Shown: piece after piece, positions 26,161 through 33,988 of the stretch
Position numbering within the stretch: the stretch's first letter is position 1
Layout of the letters: each line of letters starts with the position of its first letter
NCBI RefSeq assembly: GCF_017569185.1
Contig: NZ_CP071869.1
Location: 868,001-932,000, forward strand
Direction of reading: 5' to 3'
From: Polaribacter cellanae
GTDB taxonomy: Bacteria; Bacteroidota; Bacteroidia; Flavobacteriales; Flavobacteriaceae
DNA: 64,000 nucleotides
Made by a program: the position numbers and the translations under genes
The notes under the pieces: generated by a model
Databases searched by the model: none
What the model was told of the DNA's origin: nothing
The model's input: only the letters and a program-made list of their open reading frames with translations

Positions 26161-27806
26161 TATTGTTTTATTATTTTAACTGTTTTTATATTTGTTCCTT
26201 TTTCAATTTTAAAAAAATAAATTCCTTTTTTTAAAGTTGAAATGTTTATTTCTTTCGAAAAAACTCTGTTTTGTTGATAAACTCGTTTTCCTAAAATATC
26301 GAAAATATAAATTCTAATATCTTTTAAATCATTTTTAATCCCTTCGACTTTAAAATTGGTAGAAATAGGATTGGGAACTACTTTTAAATCCTTAAAAAAA
26401 ACATCTTTAACAGAAAGAGATGATTTATACAACGCAAATGCTTCTTGAAAGTTAGGAACTCCATAACCCATTTGTGCTGTAGGATTTACATATTTATTTG
26501 CTGATTTATAAACTGCTTCTTTTAAAAAGCTATTATTTCTTTGTTTAGTTTGTAAATTTTCATATTGATTTAAACAAGCAATTACTCCAGCCATAATTGG
26601 CGCAGAAAAAGAGGTTCCACTAGAAGTTGCAATCGAACCATTTGTATGGTTAATTATGGTTGCTCCTGCTCCTTTTGCAGCAATTTCTGGTTTTATACGA
26701 CCATCGAAACTTGATCCAAAAGAACTAAAAGAAGCAATATTTTTATCTTTATCTACTGCTCCAACTGTAATTACAGATTTTGCATCTGCAGGCGCAGAAA
26801 TATATTTCCATGTTTTATTTCCTTCATTTCCAGCTGAATTTACTACCAAAATTCCTTTGTTTGCAGCCATTTCTGCTCCTCTTGTAATAAATGTTGTTTT
26901 GCCATCCATATTATTATAAGAATAATCATATTTTGGATTGTCGAAAGTGGTATAACCTAAAGATGTATTAATAACATCGACTCCTAAACTATCGGCTCTT
27001 TCTGCAGCTTCTACCCATAAAGTTTCTTCTAAAGGCACTTCTACTGATGCATTTTCTGTTCTAAATAAATAGAAAAAAGCGTCTGGTGCAGCCCCCACAA
27101 ACTCATCTTTTAGATAACCTCCAATGGTTGATAAAACATTGGTTCCATGATTATGACCTGTATAAAAATTAGTGCTTCTTTCTACAAAATCATATCCTCC
27201 TAAAATTTGATTATTATCTCGCAATCTTTTAAATGCCGATAATGTATTTACATTTGGAAAACCAGCATCAATAACAGCAATAATTTGATCTTTTCCTGTA
27301 AAACCTTCTTTATGAAGAAAATTTGCCTTTAACATTGTAATCTGATTTTCTGTATTTCCATACGTAAAATCAGTTTTAGAATTTTCGAACTTATTGTAAT
27401 GATGTCGTTTTCGTTTTGCTGAATATTTTTTACTATTTCCATTTAAAGACCTGTCTGCAAATTCAATTTTATCAATAAAAGCAAAAGTTGATTTTAAATG
27501 TTCGATATCGGTTTTTGTTCCTTGAATATGAACTGCATTCAACCATTTCGATTTTCCTAAAAGAGTAATATTCGCAGTACTTTTAATAGAATTATAGTAA
27601 TTTTTTTCTACTGGAACATCTGTTTCATCTACAGAAACATTTTGCGTGTTTCTTCTATCCAAAGCTTTTTGAGAAAGCATAGTTAATGGATTTGCTAAAA
27701 AAGTGGCTTTGTTAGGTTTGTCTTTAAAAAATACCCAAGCATCTTGTTGCTGACAGTAAAAATCTGCTGTAAAAAAGATAATTAATAGAAGTAATTTGTT
27801 TTTCAT
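26160..27806 (-). CDS. Subtilisin-like (S8) serine protease with type IX secretion tail
   Basis: A 548-residue secreted protease. Signal peptide at residues 1-19, then a propeptide-like region, then the catalytic triad: Asp in IIAVIDAGFPNV, His in GHNHGTNVLSTIGG and Ser in SGTSFSAPIMAGV, with the oxyanion Asn in VVNSAGNEGNK. The last 80 residues (VVPNPISTNFKVEG to ending KTVKIIKQ) form a type A sorting domain, so the protein should leave the cell through the type IX secretion system. It overlaps the nitronate monooxygenase gene by one base. Confidence 0.95.
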   Translation of the reverse strand: MKNKLLLLIIFFTADFYCQQQDAWVFFKDKPNKATFLANPLTMLSQKALDRRNTQNVSVDETDVPVEKNYYNSIKSTANITLLGKSKWLNAVHIQGTKTDIEHLKSTFAFIDKIEFADRSLNGNSKKYSAKRKRHHYNKFENSKTDFTYGNTENQITMLKANFLHKEGFTGKDQIIAVIDAGFPNVNTLSAFKRLRDNNQILGGYDFVERSTNFYTGHNHGTNVLSTIGGYLKDEFVGAAPDAFFYLFRTENASVEVPLEETLWVEAAERADSLGVDVINTSLGYTTFDNPKYDYSYNNMDGKTTFITRGAEMAANKGILVVNSAGNEGNKTWKYISAPADAKSVITVGAVDKDKNIASFSSFGSSFDGRIKPEIAAKGAGATIINHTNGSIATSSGTSFSAPIMAGVIACLNQYENLQTKQRNNSFLKEAVYKSANKYVNPTAQMGYGVPNFQEAFALYKSSLSVKDVFFKDLKVVPNPISTNFKVEGIKNDLKDIRIYIFDILGKRVYQQNRVFSKEINISTLKKGIYFFKIEKGTNIKTVKIIKQ

Positions 27807-27859
27807 AACCCATCTAATGAGTCATAAAAATACTACTTTAAAAATGCTAAAAAAAGTTT

Positions 27860-29047
27860 TTAAGAAATAACTCCAGAACCTAACAATTCTTCGTTTTTAT
27901 ACCAAGCTACAAATTGCCCTTCTTGGATGGCAGATTGCCCATTTTCAAATTGCACATACAAACCATTTTCAACTTTGTGTAAAGTTGCTTTTTCTAAGGC
28001 TTGTCTGTAACGAATTCTGGCTTCGACTTCCATAGTTTCTCCAGTTTTTAATGTTAAATCTTCACGAATCCAGTGGATTTCTTCATTAGAAACAAACAAG
28101 GTATTTCTGTACAAACCTTGGTGATTTTTTCCTTCTCCAGTGTAAATTGTGTTCGTATTTACATTTGTTTCTATAACATATAAAGCTTCTTTTGTTCCTC
28201 CAACATTTAAACCTTTACGTTGTCCTTTTGTAAAATAATGCGCACCTTGATGCTTCCCAACTACTTTTCCATCTTCTTCTAAATAGCTAAATTTTGTGGC
28301 AAAATAATCGAGTGCTACTTCCTTATTATCGAATTTTGGAGTCTCTCTTGTATATTGAGAAAAATCTGCAGGAATTTGAACAATATTTCCTTCTTTAGGC
28401 TGTAATTTTTGTTGCAAAAACTCTGGTAATCGAACTTTACCAATAAAACATAATCCTTGCGAATCTTTCTTTTCGGCCGTAATTAAATTGGCTTCTTTTG
28501 CGATTTCTCTAACTTCTGGCTTGGTTAATTCGCCAATAGGAAACAACGCTTTTGCTAATTGTTCTTGCGAAAGCTGACATAAAAAATAAGATTGATCTTT
28601 GTTAGTATCTTTTCCAGCCAATAATTTATACACTGGTTTTCCATCGATAATTTCTTCTCCTTTTCTACAATAATGCCCTGTTGCAACATAATCGGCACCT
28701 AATTTTAGGGCAATGTCCATAAAAACATCGAACTTAATTTCTCGATTGCAAAGTACATCTGGGTTTGGCGTTCTTCCTTTCTCATATTCTGCAAACATAT
28801 AATCTACAATACGTTCTTTATATTGTTCGCTTAAATCGACCACTTGAAAAGGAATTCCTAATTTTTCGGCAACAATCATAGCATCGTTACTATCTTCTAA
28901 CCAAGGACATTCGTTAGAAATTGTTACAGAATCGTCGTGCCAATTCTTCATAAAAAGCCCAATAACTTCAAAGCCTAGTTCTTTTAATAAATGTGCTGTA
29001 ACACTAGAATCTACTCCTCCAGAAAGACCTACAACTACTCGTTTCAT
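27860..29047 (-). CDS. mnmA: tRNA-specific 2-thiouridylase MnmA
   Basis: The open frame starts at 29068, but ATG 29047 gives the standard opening [16 protein letters not shown] with the PP-loop. The 395-residue enzyme has the catalytic cysteines in [12 protein letters not shown] and GLCFIGKV. It thiolates U34 in Lys, Glu and Gln tRNAs using sulphur from IscS-type relays. Length is a little greater than the usual 360-370 because of inserted segments common in Bacteroidota. Confidence 0.96.
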   Translation of the reverse strand: MKRVVVGLSGGVDSSVTAHLLKELGFEVIGLFMKNWHDDSVTISNECPWLEDSNDAMIVAEKLGIPFQVVDLSEQYKERIVDYMFAEYEKGRTPNPDVLCNREIKFDVFMDIALKLGADYVATGHYCRKGEEIIDGKPVYKLLAGKDTNKDQSYFLCQLSQEQLAKALFPIGELTKPEVREIAKEANLITAEKKDSQGLCFIGKVRLPEFLQQKLQPKEGNIVQIPADFSQYTRETPKFDNKEVALDYFATKFSYLEEDGKVVGKHQGAHYFTKGQRKGLNVGGTKEALYVIETNVNTNTIYTGEGKNHQGLYRNTLFVSNEEIHWIREDLTLKTGETMEVEARIRYRQALEKATLHKVENGLYVQFENGQSAIQEGQFVAWYKNEELLGSGVIS

Positions 29048-29084
29048 TCTTATTTTTTGAGGTTGCAAAGATACAAATTAGAAT

Positions 29085-29130
29085 TTTATTATTCCACAGA
29101 GTTTCACAGAGAAACACAAAGATTCACAGC
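29085..29130. repeat. Degenerate CACAGAG/TTCACAGAG intergenic repeat
   Basis: Words CACAGAGTTTCACAGAG and AACACAAAGATTCACAG follow each other between mnmA and the next gene. The same kind of text occurs at 55245-55295 and, in the CTGTGAAAT form, at 30720-30860. No coding or hairpin signal is visible. Confidence 0.6.
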
Positions 29131-29235
29131 GTTTATTTTTATAAAAATGAAGTGAAAAATTTTCACATAAATGTTGGAAAAAAAATAAATTTAGTAGAAA
29201 CTAATTTCTCTTTCTAGGGGAATTAAAAGGGACAT

Positions 29236-29952
29236 CTAATTATCTTTCTTTAAAATAAACTTTTTCTTCTTTTCTTTAAGCTCTTTTGCGGCTAATTCTC
29301 CATCTAAATAATACTCCCACTTTCCTACTCTTTTTCCGTCTTTATAGACGCCTTTCTCTTTTAGTTTTCCATTTAATTCGAAATACTTTGCAAGACCATT
29401 TTCTTTTCCATTTTTATATTCTACTTCTTCGATAAGATTTCCATTACTGGCATATTTACTGGTAGTTCCATGCAATTTTCCGTTTTTATAAACTGCAAAT
29501 TCTGTTACTTGTCCATCTGGATAATATACCAATTGTTCTCCATGATATTCGCCATTTTTATTGTAATTTTCTTCGGCCATAATCGTTCCATCTGGGTAAT
29601 AATATTTCCAGTTTCCAACTCTTGCTCTTTTGTTTAAAATACCTTCTGTTTTAATATTTCCTTTTAAGGTATAAAACTGAACAAATAAAGAGTCTGAATC
29701 GTGGAAAAAAGTTTTAATTATCGTTGGATGATTTGAATTTGTAATGTCGTAAAACTTAAAAACACCAACTTCTTTTCCATTTTCGAACTGCCCAGTATAA
29801 CGAATTCTTTTATTTGGATAGTACTTTTTCCAAACTCCAGTTCGTTGTTTATTTTCGTTAAATTGATTTATTTTTTGCGACTGAACATCTTCACTTATAA
29901 AAAAACAAGCGAAAAATGCCAAAACAAAAAACAGTCTTTTTATATTTATCAT
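29236..29952 (-). CDS. Secreted MORN/YwqK-type repeat protein
   Basis: A 238-residue protein with an N-terminal signal peptide (RLFFVLAFFACFFISEDV) and a chain of repeats of about 20 residues: KRTGVWKKYYPNKRIRYTG, ARVGNWKYYYPDGTIMAEE, EYHGEQLVYYPDGQVTEF, KLHGTTSKYASNGNLIEE, KRVGKWEYYLDGEL. These are the MORN-like units of the YwqK family, which is often labelled as an antitoxin although there is no toxin gene here. It is probably a periplasmic or surface binding scaffold; function is unknown. Confidence 0.85.
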   Translation of the reverse strand: MINIKRLFFVLAFFACFFISEDVQSQKINQFNENKQRTGVWKKYYPNKRIRYTGQFENGKEVGVFKFYDITNSNHPTIIKTFFHDSDSLFVQFYTLKGNIKTEGILNKRARVGNWKYYYPDGTIMAEENYNKNGEYHGEQLVYYPDGQVTEFAVYKNGKLHGTTSKYASNGNLIEEVEYKNGKENGLAKYFELNGKLKEKGVYKDGKRVGKWEYYLDGELAAKELKEKKKKFILKKDN

Positions 29953-29986
29953 TTCAATAGAATTTTAATACAAATATACATTAATA

Positions 29987-30580
29987 GTGCCAAAATCAAA
30001 TCTTCTTTATATAACAGAACAACTTAATAATATAGAAAACGCTAAAAGAGAAAACCGACAAAGGGTTGCAAATATTGTATTAGAAAATAGAAATTTATTT
30101 AAAGAATTGGTTTCTATAACTTTTGATGTTGATAATAAGGTGTCCATAAAAGCGGCTTGGATATTAGAATGGATTTGTACACACCATCAATTAAATTGGA
30201 TCCTTCCTCATTTAGATGAGTTTTCATCAAAAATTAATACGTTAAAATTCGATAGTGCCATTAGACCTTGTGCTAAAATTTGTGAACATTTAGCCACTGC
30301 TTATTATACAAAAACGGATAATGATATCAAAAAAAATCTAACCATAAAACATATAGATGCAATCGTAGAAACCGGTTTCGATTGGTTAATAACACCACAA
30401 AAAATTGCAGTAAGAGCATACACCATGAACACTTTATACCTTTTTGGTTTAGAAAAAGGTTGGATTCATCCAGAATTAAAACACCTAATTGAAACCAAAA
30501 TTATTCACGAAAGTAAAGGTACAAAAGCACGAGGAAAGCATATTATAGACTTGATAGAAAAACATCAAAAAATACAATAA
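29987..30580 (+). CDS. Conserved helical protein upstream of purB, GTG start
   Basis: A 197-residue protein, all-helical by composition, with units such as KAAWILEWICTHHQLNWILPHLDEF that resemble HEAT/ARM repeats. In flavobacteria similar proteins beside purB are often named adenylosuccinate lyase, but no lyase motif is present here, so that name seems to come from position only. No ATG exists near the start; GTG at 29987 is the only plausible initiation codon. It diverges from the YwqK-like gene with a 34-base gap. Confidence 0.75.
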   Translation: MPKSNLLYITEQLNNIENAKRENRQRVANIVLENRNLFKELVSITFDVDNKVSIKAAWILEWICTHHQLNWILPHLDEFSSKINTLKFDSAIRPCAKICEHLATAYYTKTDNDIKKNLTIKHIDAIVETGFDWLITPQKIAVRAYTMNTLYLFGLEKGWIHPELKHLIETKIIHESKGTKARGKHIIDLIEKHQKIQ

Positions 30581-30951
30581 ATGTTAATTTAAAATTGATT
30601 TATAAATACCCTTAACTTATTTTACCACAAAAAAGCAATAGAAAACATAGCCAATCTTTATGCTAAATATTTAAATTTTACGTCTCTGCAACTTTACCAA
30701 AAATTATTTACGTAATAATCCGTGAAAATCTGTGAAATCTGTGTCTTTATAATTTTATACAATATTATTAGAGTAACATAAAAATGTATACAAATCTAAT
30801 ATTTAGTGTAATTCGTGCAATCTGTGTTTTATTTTTCAATCAAATTTTATAGAATAATTCGTGAATTCGTGGCATTTTATCCACAAAATCTAAAAATAAA
30901 TATTCCCTCGAAAAACATGAAAAATCACTAAAATAAATGTCTTTTAATCCT
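30581..30951. repeat. Intergenic stretch with CTGTGAAAT / TTCGTG words
   Basis: No gene is visible. Degenerate repeated words occur: CCGTGAAAATCTGTGAAAT near 30720, AATTCGTGCAATCTGTG near 30810 and ATTCGTGAATTCGTGGC near 30856. The same family is seen at 59865 (GAATTCGTGGCAAAA). These are typical degraded intergenic repeats of flavobacteria. Confidence 0.6.
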
Positions 30952-30959
30952 TATTTTTG
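30952..30959 (+). promoter_or_regulatory. TAnnTTTG promoter element of purB
   Basis: TATTTTTG matches the -7 consensus. It would start RNA near 30965, just before the ATG at 30981, which argues against the upstream TTG (30957) as the purB start. Confidence 0.6.
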
Positions 30960-30980
30960 TCGCTTACAATTCAACAAAAA

Positions 30981-32324
30981 ATGAACTTAACACAACTAAA
31001 TGCCATCTCTCCTATTGATGGAAGATACAGAGGTAAAATTGAGAAATTAGCCAATTATTTTTCTGAAGAAGCTTTAATAAAATACAGAGTTTTAGTAGAA
31101 GTAGAATATTTTATTGCGCTTTGCGAAGTGCCTCTTCCGCAATTAGCCGATTTTAATACTTCTCTTTTTGAAGATTTAAGAAATATTTACAAGAACTTTA
31201 CAGCAGAAGATGCTCAAAAAATAAAAGATATCGAAAAAGTAACCAACCACGATGTAAAAGCGGTTGAGTATTTTATCAAAGAAAAATTCGATGCTTTAAA
31301 TTTACAGAAGTTTAAAGAATTTATTCATTTTGGTTTAACTTCTCAAGATATAAACAACACTGCAATTCCGCTTTCTATAAAAGAAGCGATGAATGCTGTT
31401 TTCGTACCACAATATTTCGAAGTCTTAGAGAAATTACAAGAATTAGTTATTGAATGGAAAGACATTTCTATGTTGGCAAGAACGCATGGACAACCAGCTT
31501 CTCCTACAAGATTAGGAAAAGAAATAGATGTTTTTGTGGTTCGTTTAAAAGAACAATTCAATTTATTAAACGACATACCAAGTGCTGCAAAATTTGGTGG
31601 AGCAACTGGTAATTATAATGCTCATAAAGTTGCATACCCAAATATCGATTGGAAAGAATTTGGTAGTAATTTTGTGCAAGAAAAGTTGGGTTTACAACAT
31701 TCTTTTCCAACAACACAGATAGAACATTACGATCATATGGCTGCTTTGTTCGATAGTTTAAAACGTATAAACACCATTATTATCGATTTAAATAGAGATT
31801 TCTGGACCTATGTTTCTATGGATTATTTTAAACAAAAAATTAAGGCTGGCGAAGTTGGCTCTTCTGCAATGCCACACAAAGTAAATCCTATTGATTTCGA
31901 AAATTCTGAAGGGAATTTAGGAATTGCAAATGCTATTTTCGAACATCTTTCTGCAAAATTACCAATTTCTCGTTTACAGAGAGATTTAACTGATAGTACC
32001 GTTTTACGAAATGTTGGTGTTCCTTTTGGACATACAATTATCGGTTTTACTTCAACTTTAAAAGGTTTAAATAAATTATTGTTAAACAAAGAAAAGTTCG
32101 AACAAGATTTAGAAAACAATTGGGCTGTGGTTGCAGAAGCAATTCAAACAATTTTAAGACGCGAAGCTTACCCAAACCCATATGAAGCATTAAAAGGATT
32201 AACCAGAACAAACGAGAAAATAAACCAGAATTCAATTGCTAATTTTATTGATACTTTAGAGGTTTCTAATGAAATTAAGACTGAATTAAAAGCGATTACG
32301 CCTGCCAATTATACTGGGATATAG
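30981..32324 (+). CDS. purB: Adenylosuccinate lyase
   Basis: ATG 30981 gives MNLTQLNAISPIDGRYRG, the normal PurB start; a longer frame begins with a TTG that lies inside the promoter. The 447-residue enzyme cleaves SAICAR and adenylosuccinate in purine synthesis. Signature GSSAMPHKVNPIDFENSEG with the catalytic Ser is near residue 290, and RTHGQPASPTRLGKE near 165 holds the substrate-binding His. Confidence 0.97.
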   Translation: MNLTQLNAISPIDGRYRGKIEKLANYFSEEALIKYRVLVEVEYFIALCEVPLPQLADFNTSLFEDLRNIYKNFTAEDAQKIKDIEKVTNHDVKAVEYFIKEKFDALNLQKFKEFIHFGLTSQDINNTAIPLSIKEAMNAVFVPQYFEVLEKLQELVIEWKDISMLARTHGQPASPTRLGKEIDVFVVRLKEQFNLLNDIPSAAKFGGATGNYNAHKVAYPNIDWKEFGSNFVQEKLGLQHSFPTTQIEHYDHMAALFDSLKRINTIIIDLNRDFWTYVSMDYFKQKIKAGEVGSSAMPHKVNPIDFENSEGNLGIANAIFEHLSAKLPISRLQRDLTDSTVLRNVGVPFGHTIIGFTSTLKGLNKLLLNKEKFEQDLENNWAVVAEAIQTILRREAYPNPYEALKGLTRTNEKINQNSIANFIDTLEVSNEIKTELKAITPANYTGI

Positions 32325-32358
32325 TTGAGTTGGAAGTTGGAAGTTGGAAGTTGGAAGT
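32325..32358. repeat. GTTGGAA heptamer repeat directly after purB
   Basis: The purB stop codon is followed at once by GTTGAGTTGGAA and further perfect GTTGGAA units (about four). The same word resumes inside the 5' coding part of the next gene at 32403-32432. Confidence 0.85.
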
Positions 32359-32378
32359 AATTTAAAAAATTAAGAAGA

Positions 32379-32867
32379 ATGAATTCTATAAAAAAAAATA
32401 AAAGTTGGACTTTGGAAGTTGGAAATTGGAAACGTTTTTTTAACATACATATTTCAATCTTCGTACTTATTGCTTCAGTATTTATTCTATTTTCTTGTAA
32501 ATCTGAAATTAAAGACAATTCAGATAAATTTAAAATAGGTGTTTTTGAAATTCCTGCTGGAGATGGTTATGGAAAAACAACTATTACAAGAATAGATAGC
32601 CTTCAAATTGAAGAATATGAGAAGATAATTAGTGTTTCAAACGATTCTACAATATCAGAAAAAAGAATAAAACACATTGATACTTTATACATTAAATGGA
32701 AAAATAATTTCTTTTACACCTTAAGAATGAAATCTCCTAAAAAAGAGATGGACAAAGACCCTATTTATGTACAAATTACCAAAGTAACAGATACTTCTTA
32801 CGATTTTACCGCCAAAATAGGATTCAGTAAATTTAAACAAGATGGCACTGTTTTTAAAGTAAAATAA
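32379..32867 (+). CDS. Unrecognised lipoprotein
   Basis: A 162-residue frame whose signal is LIASVFILFSC near residue 40, unusually far from the ATG. The preceding residues (SWTLEVGNWK) are encoded by GTTGGAA-type heptamers like those after purB, so the N-terminal extension seems to come from repeat invasion or expansion. The mature part, about 120 residues, is beta-rich (FKIGVFEIPAGDGYGKTTI) and not recognised. The stop is followed after one base by the terC start, so both are co-transcribed. Confidence 0.6.
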   Translation: MNSIKKNKSWTLEVGNWKRFFNIHISIFVLIASVFILFSCKSEIKDNSDKFKIGVFEIPAGDGYGKTTITRIDSLQIEEYEKIISVSNDSTISEKRIKHIDTLYIKWKNNFFYTLRMKSPKKEMDKDPIYVQITKVTDTSYDFTAKIGFSKFKQDGTVFKVK

Positions 32868-32868
32868 A

Positions 32869-33636
32869 ATGGAAATATTTTTACATGCAGATACTTGGGT
32901 TGCACTGTTAACCTTAACATTTCTGGAAATAATATTAGGAATCGATAATATTATTTTTATTTCTATTGCTGCCAATAAATTACCTGAAAATCAAGTTAAA
33001 AAAGCCACTATTTTAGGTTTGGCTTTGGCAATGATTACCAGAATTATTTTGCTTTTTGGTGTTTCTTATTTAATTGCTTTAAAAGATCCGTTTTTAAAAA
33101 TCGATACTGGTTGGTTTAAAACAGGGCTAACAGGACAAAGCATTATTTTATTTCTTGGAGGTCTTTTCCTTTTATACAAAAGTACCAAAGAAATTAGAGA
33201 AAAAATGGAAAATACCAATAAAGACGAAGTCTTAAAATCTCCCAAAAAGATTTCTTTTACCAATGTAATTATTCAAATTATATTAATTGATATTGTTTTT
33301 TCTTTCGATAGTATTTTAACAGCTGTTGGTATGACGAATGGCGTGGATGGTGCATTAATAATTATGGTTATTGCTGTAATTGTTTCTATTTTAATTATGA
33401 TGGTTTTCGCAAATCCAATTAGTAATTTTGTAAATAGAAACCCAACCATACAAATGTTGGCATTATCTTTTTTAATTTTAATTGGTTTTATGTTAATAAC
33501 AGAAGGTGCACATTTATCGCATACTGAAATTTTTAACAAAACTGTAGGTGCAATTCCTAAAGGATATTTGTACTTTGCGATCGCATTTTCTTTAGGTGTA
33601 GAAATGCTGAATTTAAGAATCAGAAAAAAGAAGTAA
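32869..33636 (+). CDS. TerC family membrane protein
   Basis: A 255-residue protein with about seven membrane helices. LEIILGIDNIIFISIAANKL near residue 19 and DIVFSFDSILTAVGMT near 143 are the paired acidic motifs of the TerC/Alx family, which handles manganese or other metals and was first linked to tellurite resistance. It lies between a lipoprotein gene and a metal-binding-looking small protein and TonB receptor, which fits a role in metal homeostasis. Confidence 0.9.
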   Translation: MEIFLHADTWVALLTLTFLEIILGIDNIIFISIAANKLPENQVKKATILGLALAMITRIILLFGVSYLIALKDPFLKIDTGWFKTGLTGQSIILFLGGLFLLYKSTKEIREKMENTNKDEVLKSPKKISFTNVIIQIILIDIVFSFDSILTAVGMTNGVDGALIIMVIAVIVSILIMMVFANPISNFVNRNPTIQMLALSFLILIGFMLITEGAHLSHTEIFNKTVGAIPKGYLYFAIAFSLGVEMLNLRIRKKK

Positions 33637-33637
33637 T

Positions 33638-33952
33638 ATCAAAAAATTACAAAAATATATAGGAATTTTTCTATTGATAGTTTTTTTACTACCAATAGCA
33701 GTAAATTCTGTGCATGATTTTTTAGAACACGAACATAAAGTTTGTATTTCTAAAGTAGAAAGCCATGTGCATAAAAAAGATATCGATTGTAACTTACATC
33801 TATTAAAACAAGGAAATACTTTTTTGGTTGAACATAATTTTGAAGTTCTTTTAAATACAGTTCAATTAGAAGTAAATTTTCCACAATACAATTTTAAAAG
33901 AAATCACCTTCAACTATCATTTTCGTTAAGAGGTCCACCTTCTGTAATTTAA
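33638..33952 (+). CDS. Small His/Cys-rich secreted protein without a standard start
   Basis: The frame contains a clear signal sequence (KKLQKYIGIFLLIVFLLPIA) followed by HDFLEHEHKVC, ESHVHKKDIDCNLH and a C-terminal RGPP motif. The signal needs the codons from 33641 on, yet there is no ATG, GTG or TTG before 33674; the codon at the expected start is ATC (33638), two bases after the terC stop. A TTG at 33674 would remove the basic part of the signal. The His/Cys clusters suggest metal binding, and small proteins like this often precede TonB receptors in flavobacteria. Function inferred. Confidence 0.6.
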   Translation: MKKLQKYIGIFLLIVFLLPIAVNSVHDFLEHEHKVCISKVESHVHKKDIDCNLHLLKQGNTFLVEHNFEVLLNTVQLEVNFPQYNFKRNHLQLSFSLRGPPSVI

Positions 33953-33988
33953 ATTAAGTCTATTAATTTGAATTATAAAAACAAAAAA

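Noticed and set aside
29236..29952. Antitoxin of a toxin-antitoxin pair
   Set aside because: YwqK-type proteins often carry this label, but the protein is secreted and no toxin gene is adjacent.
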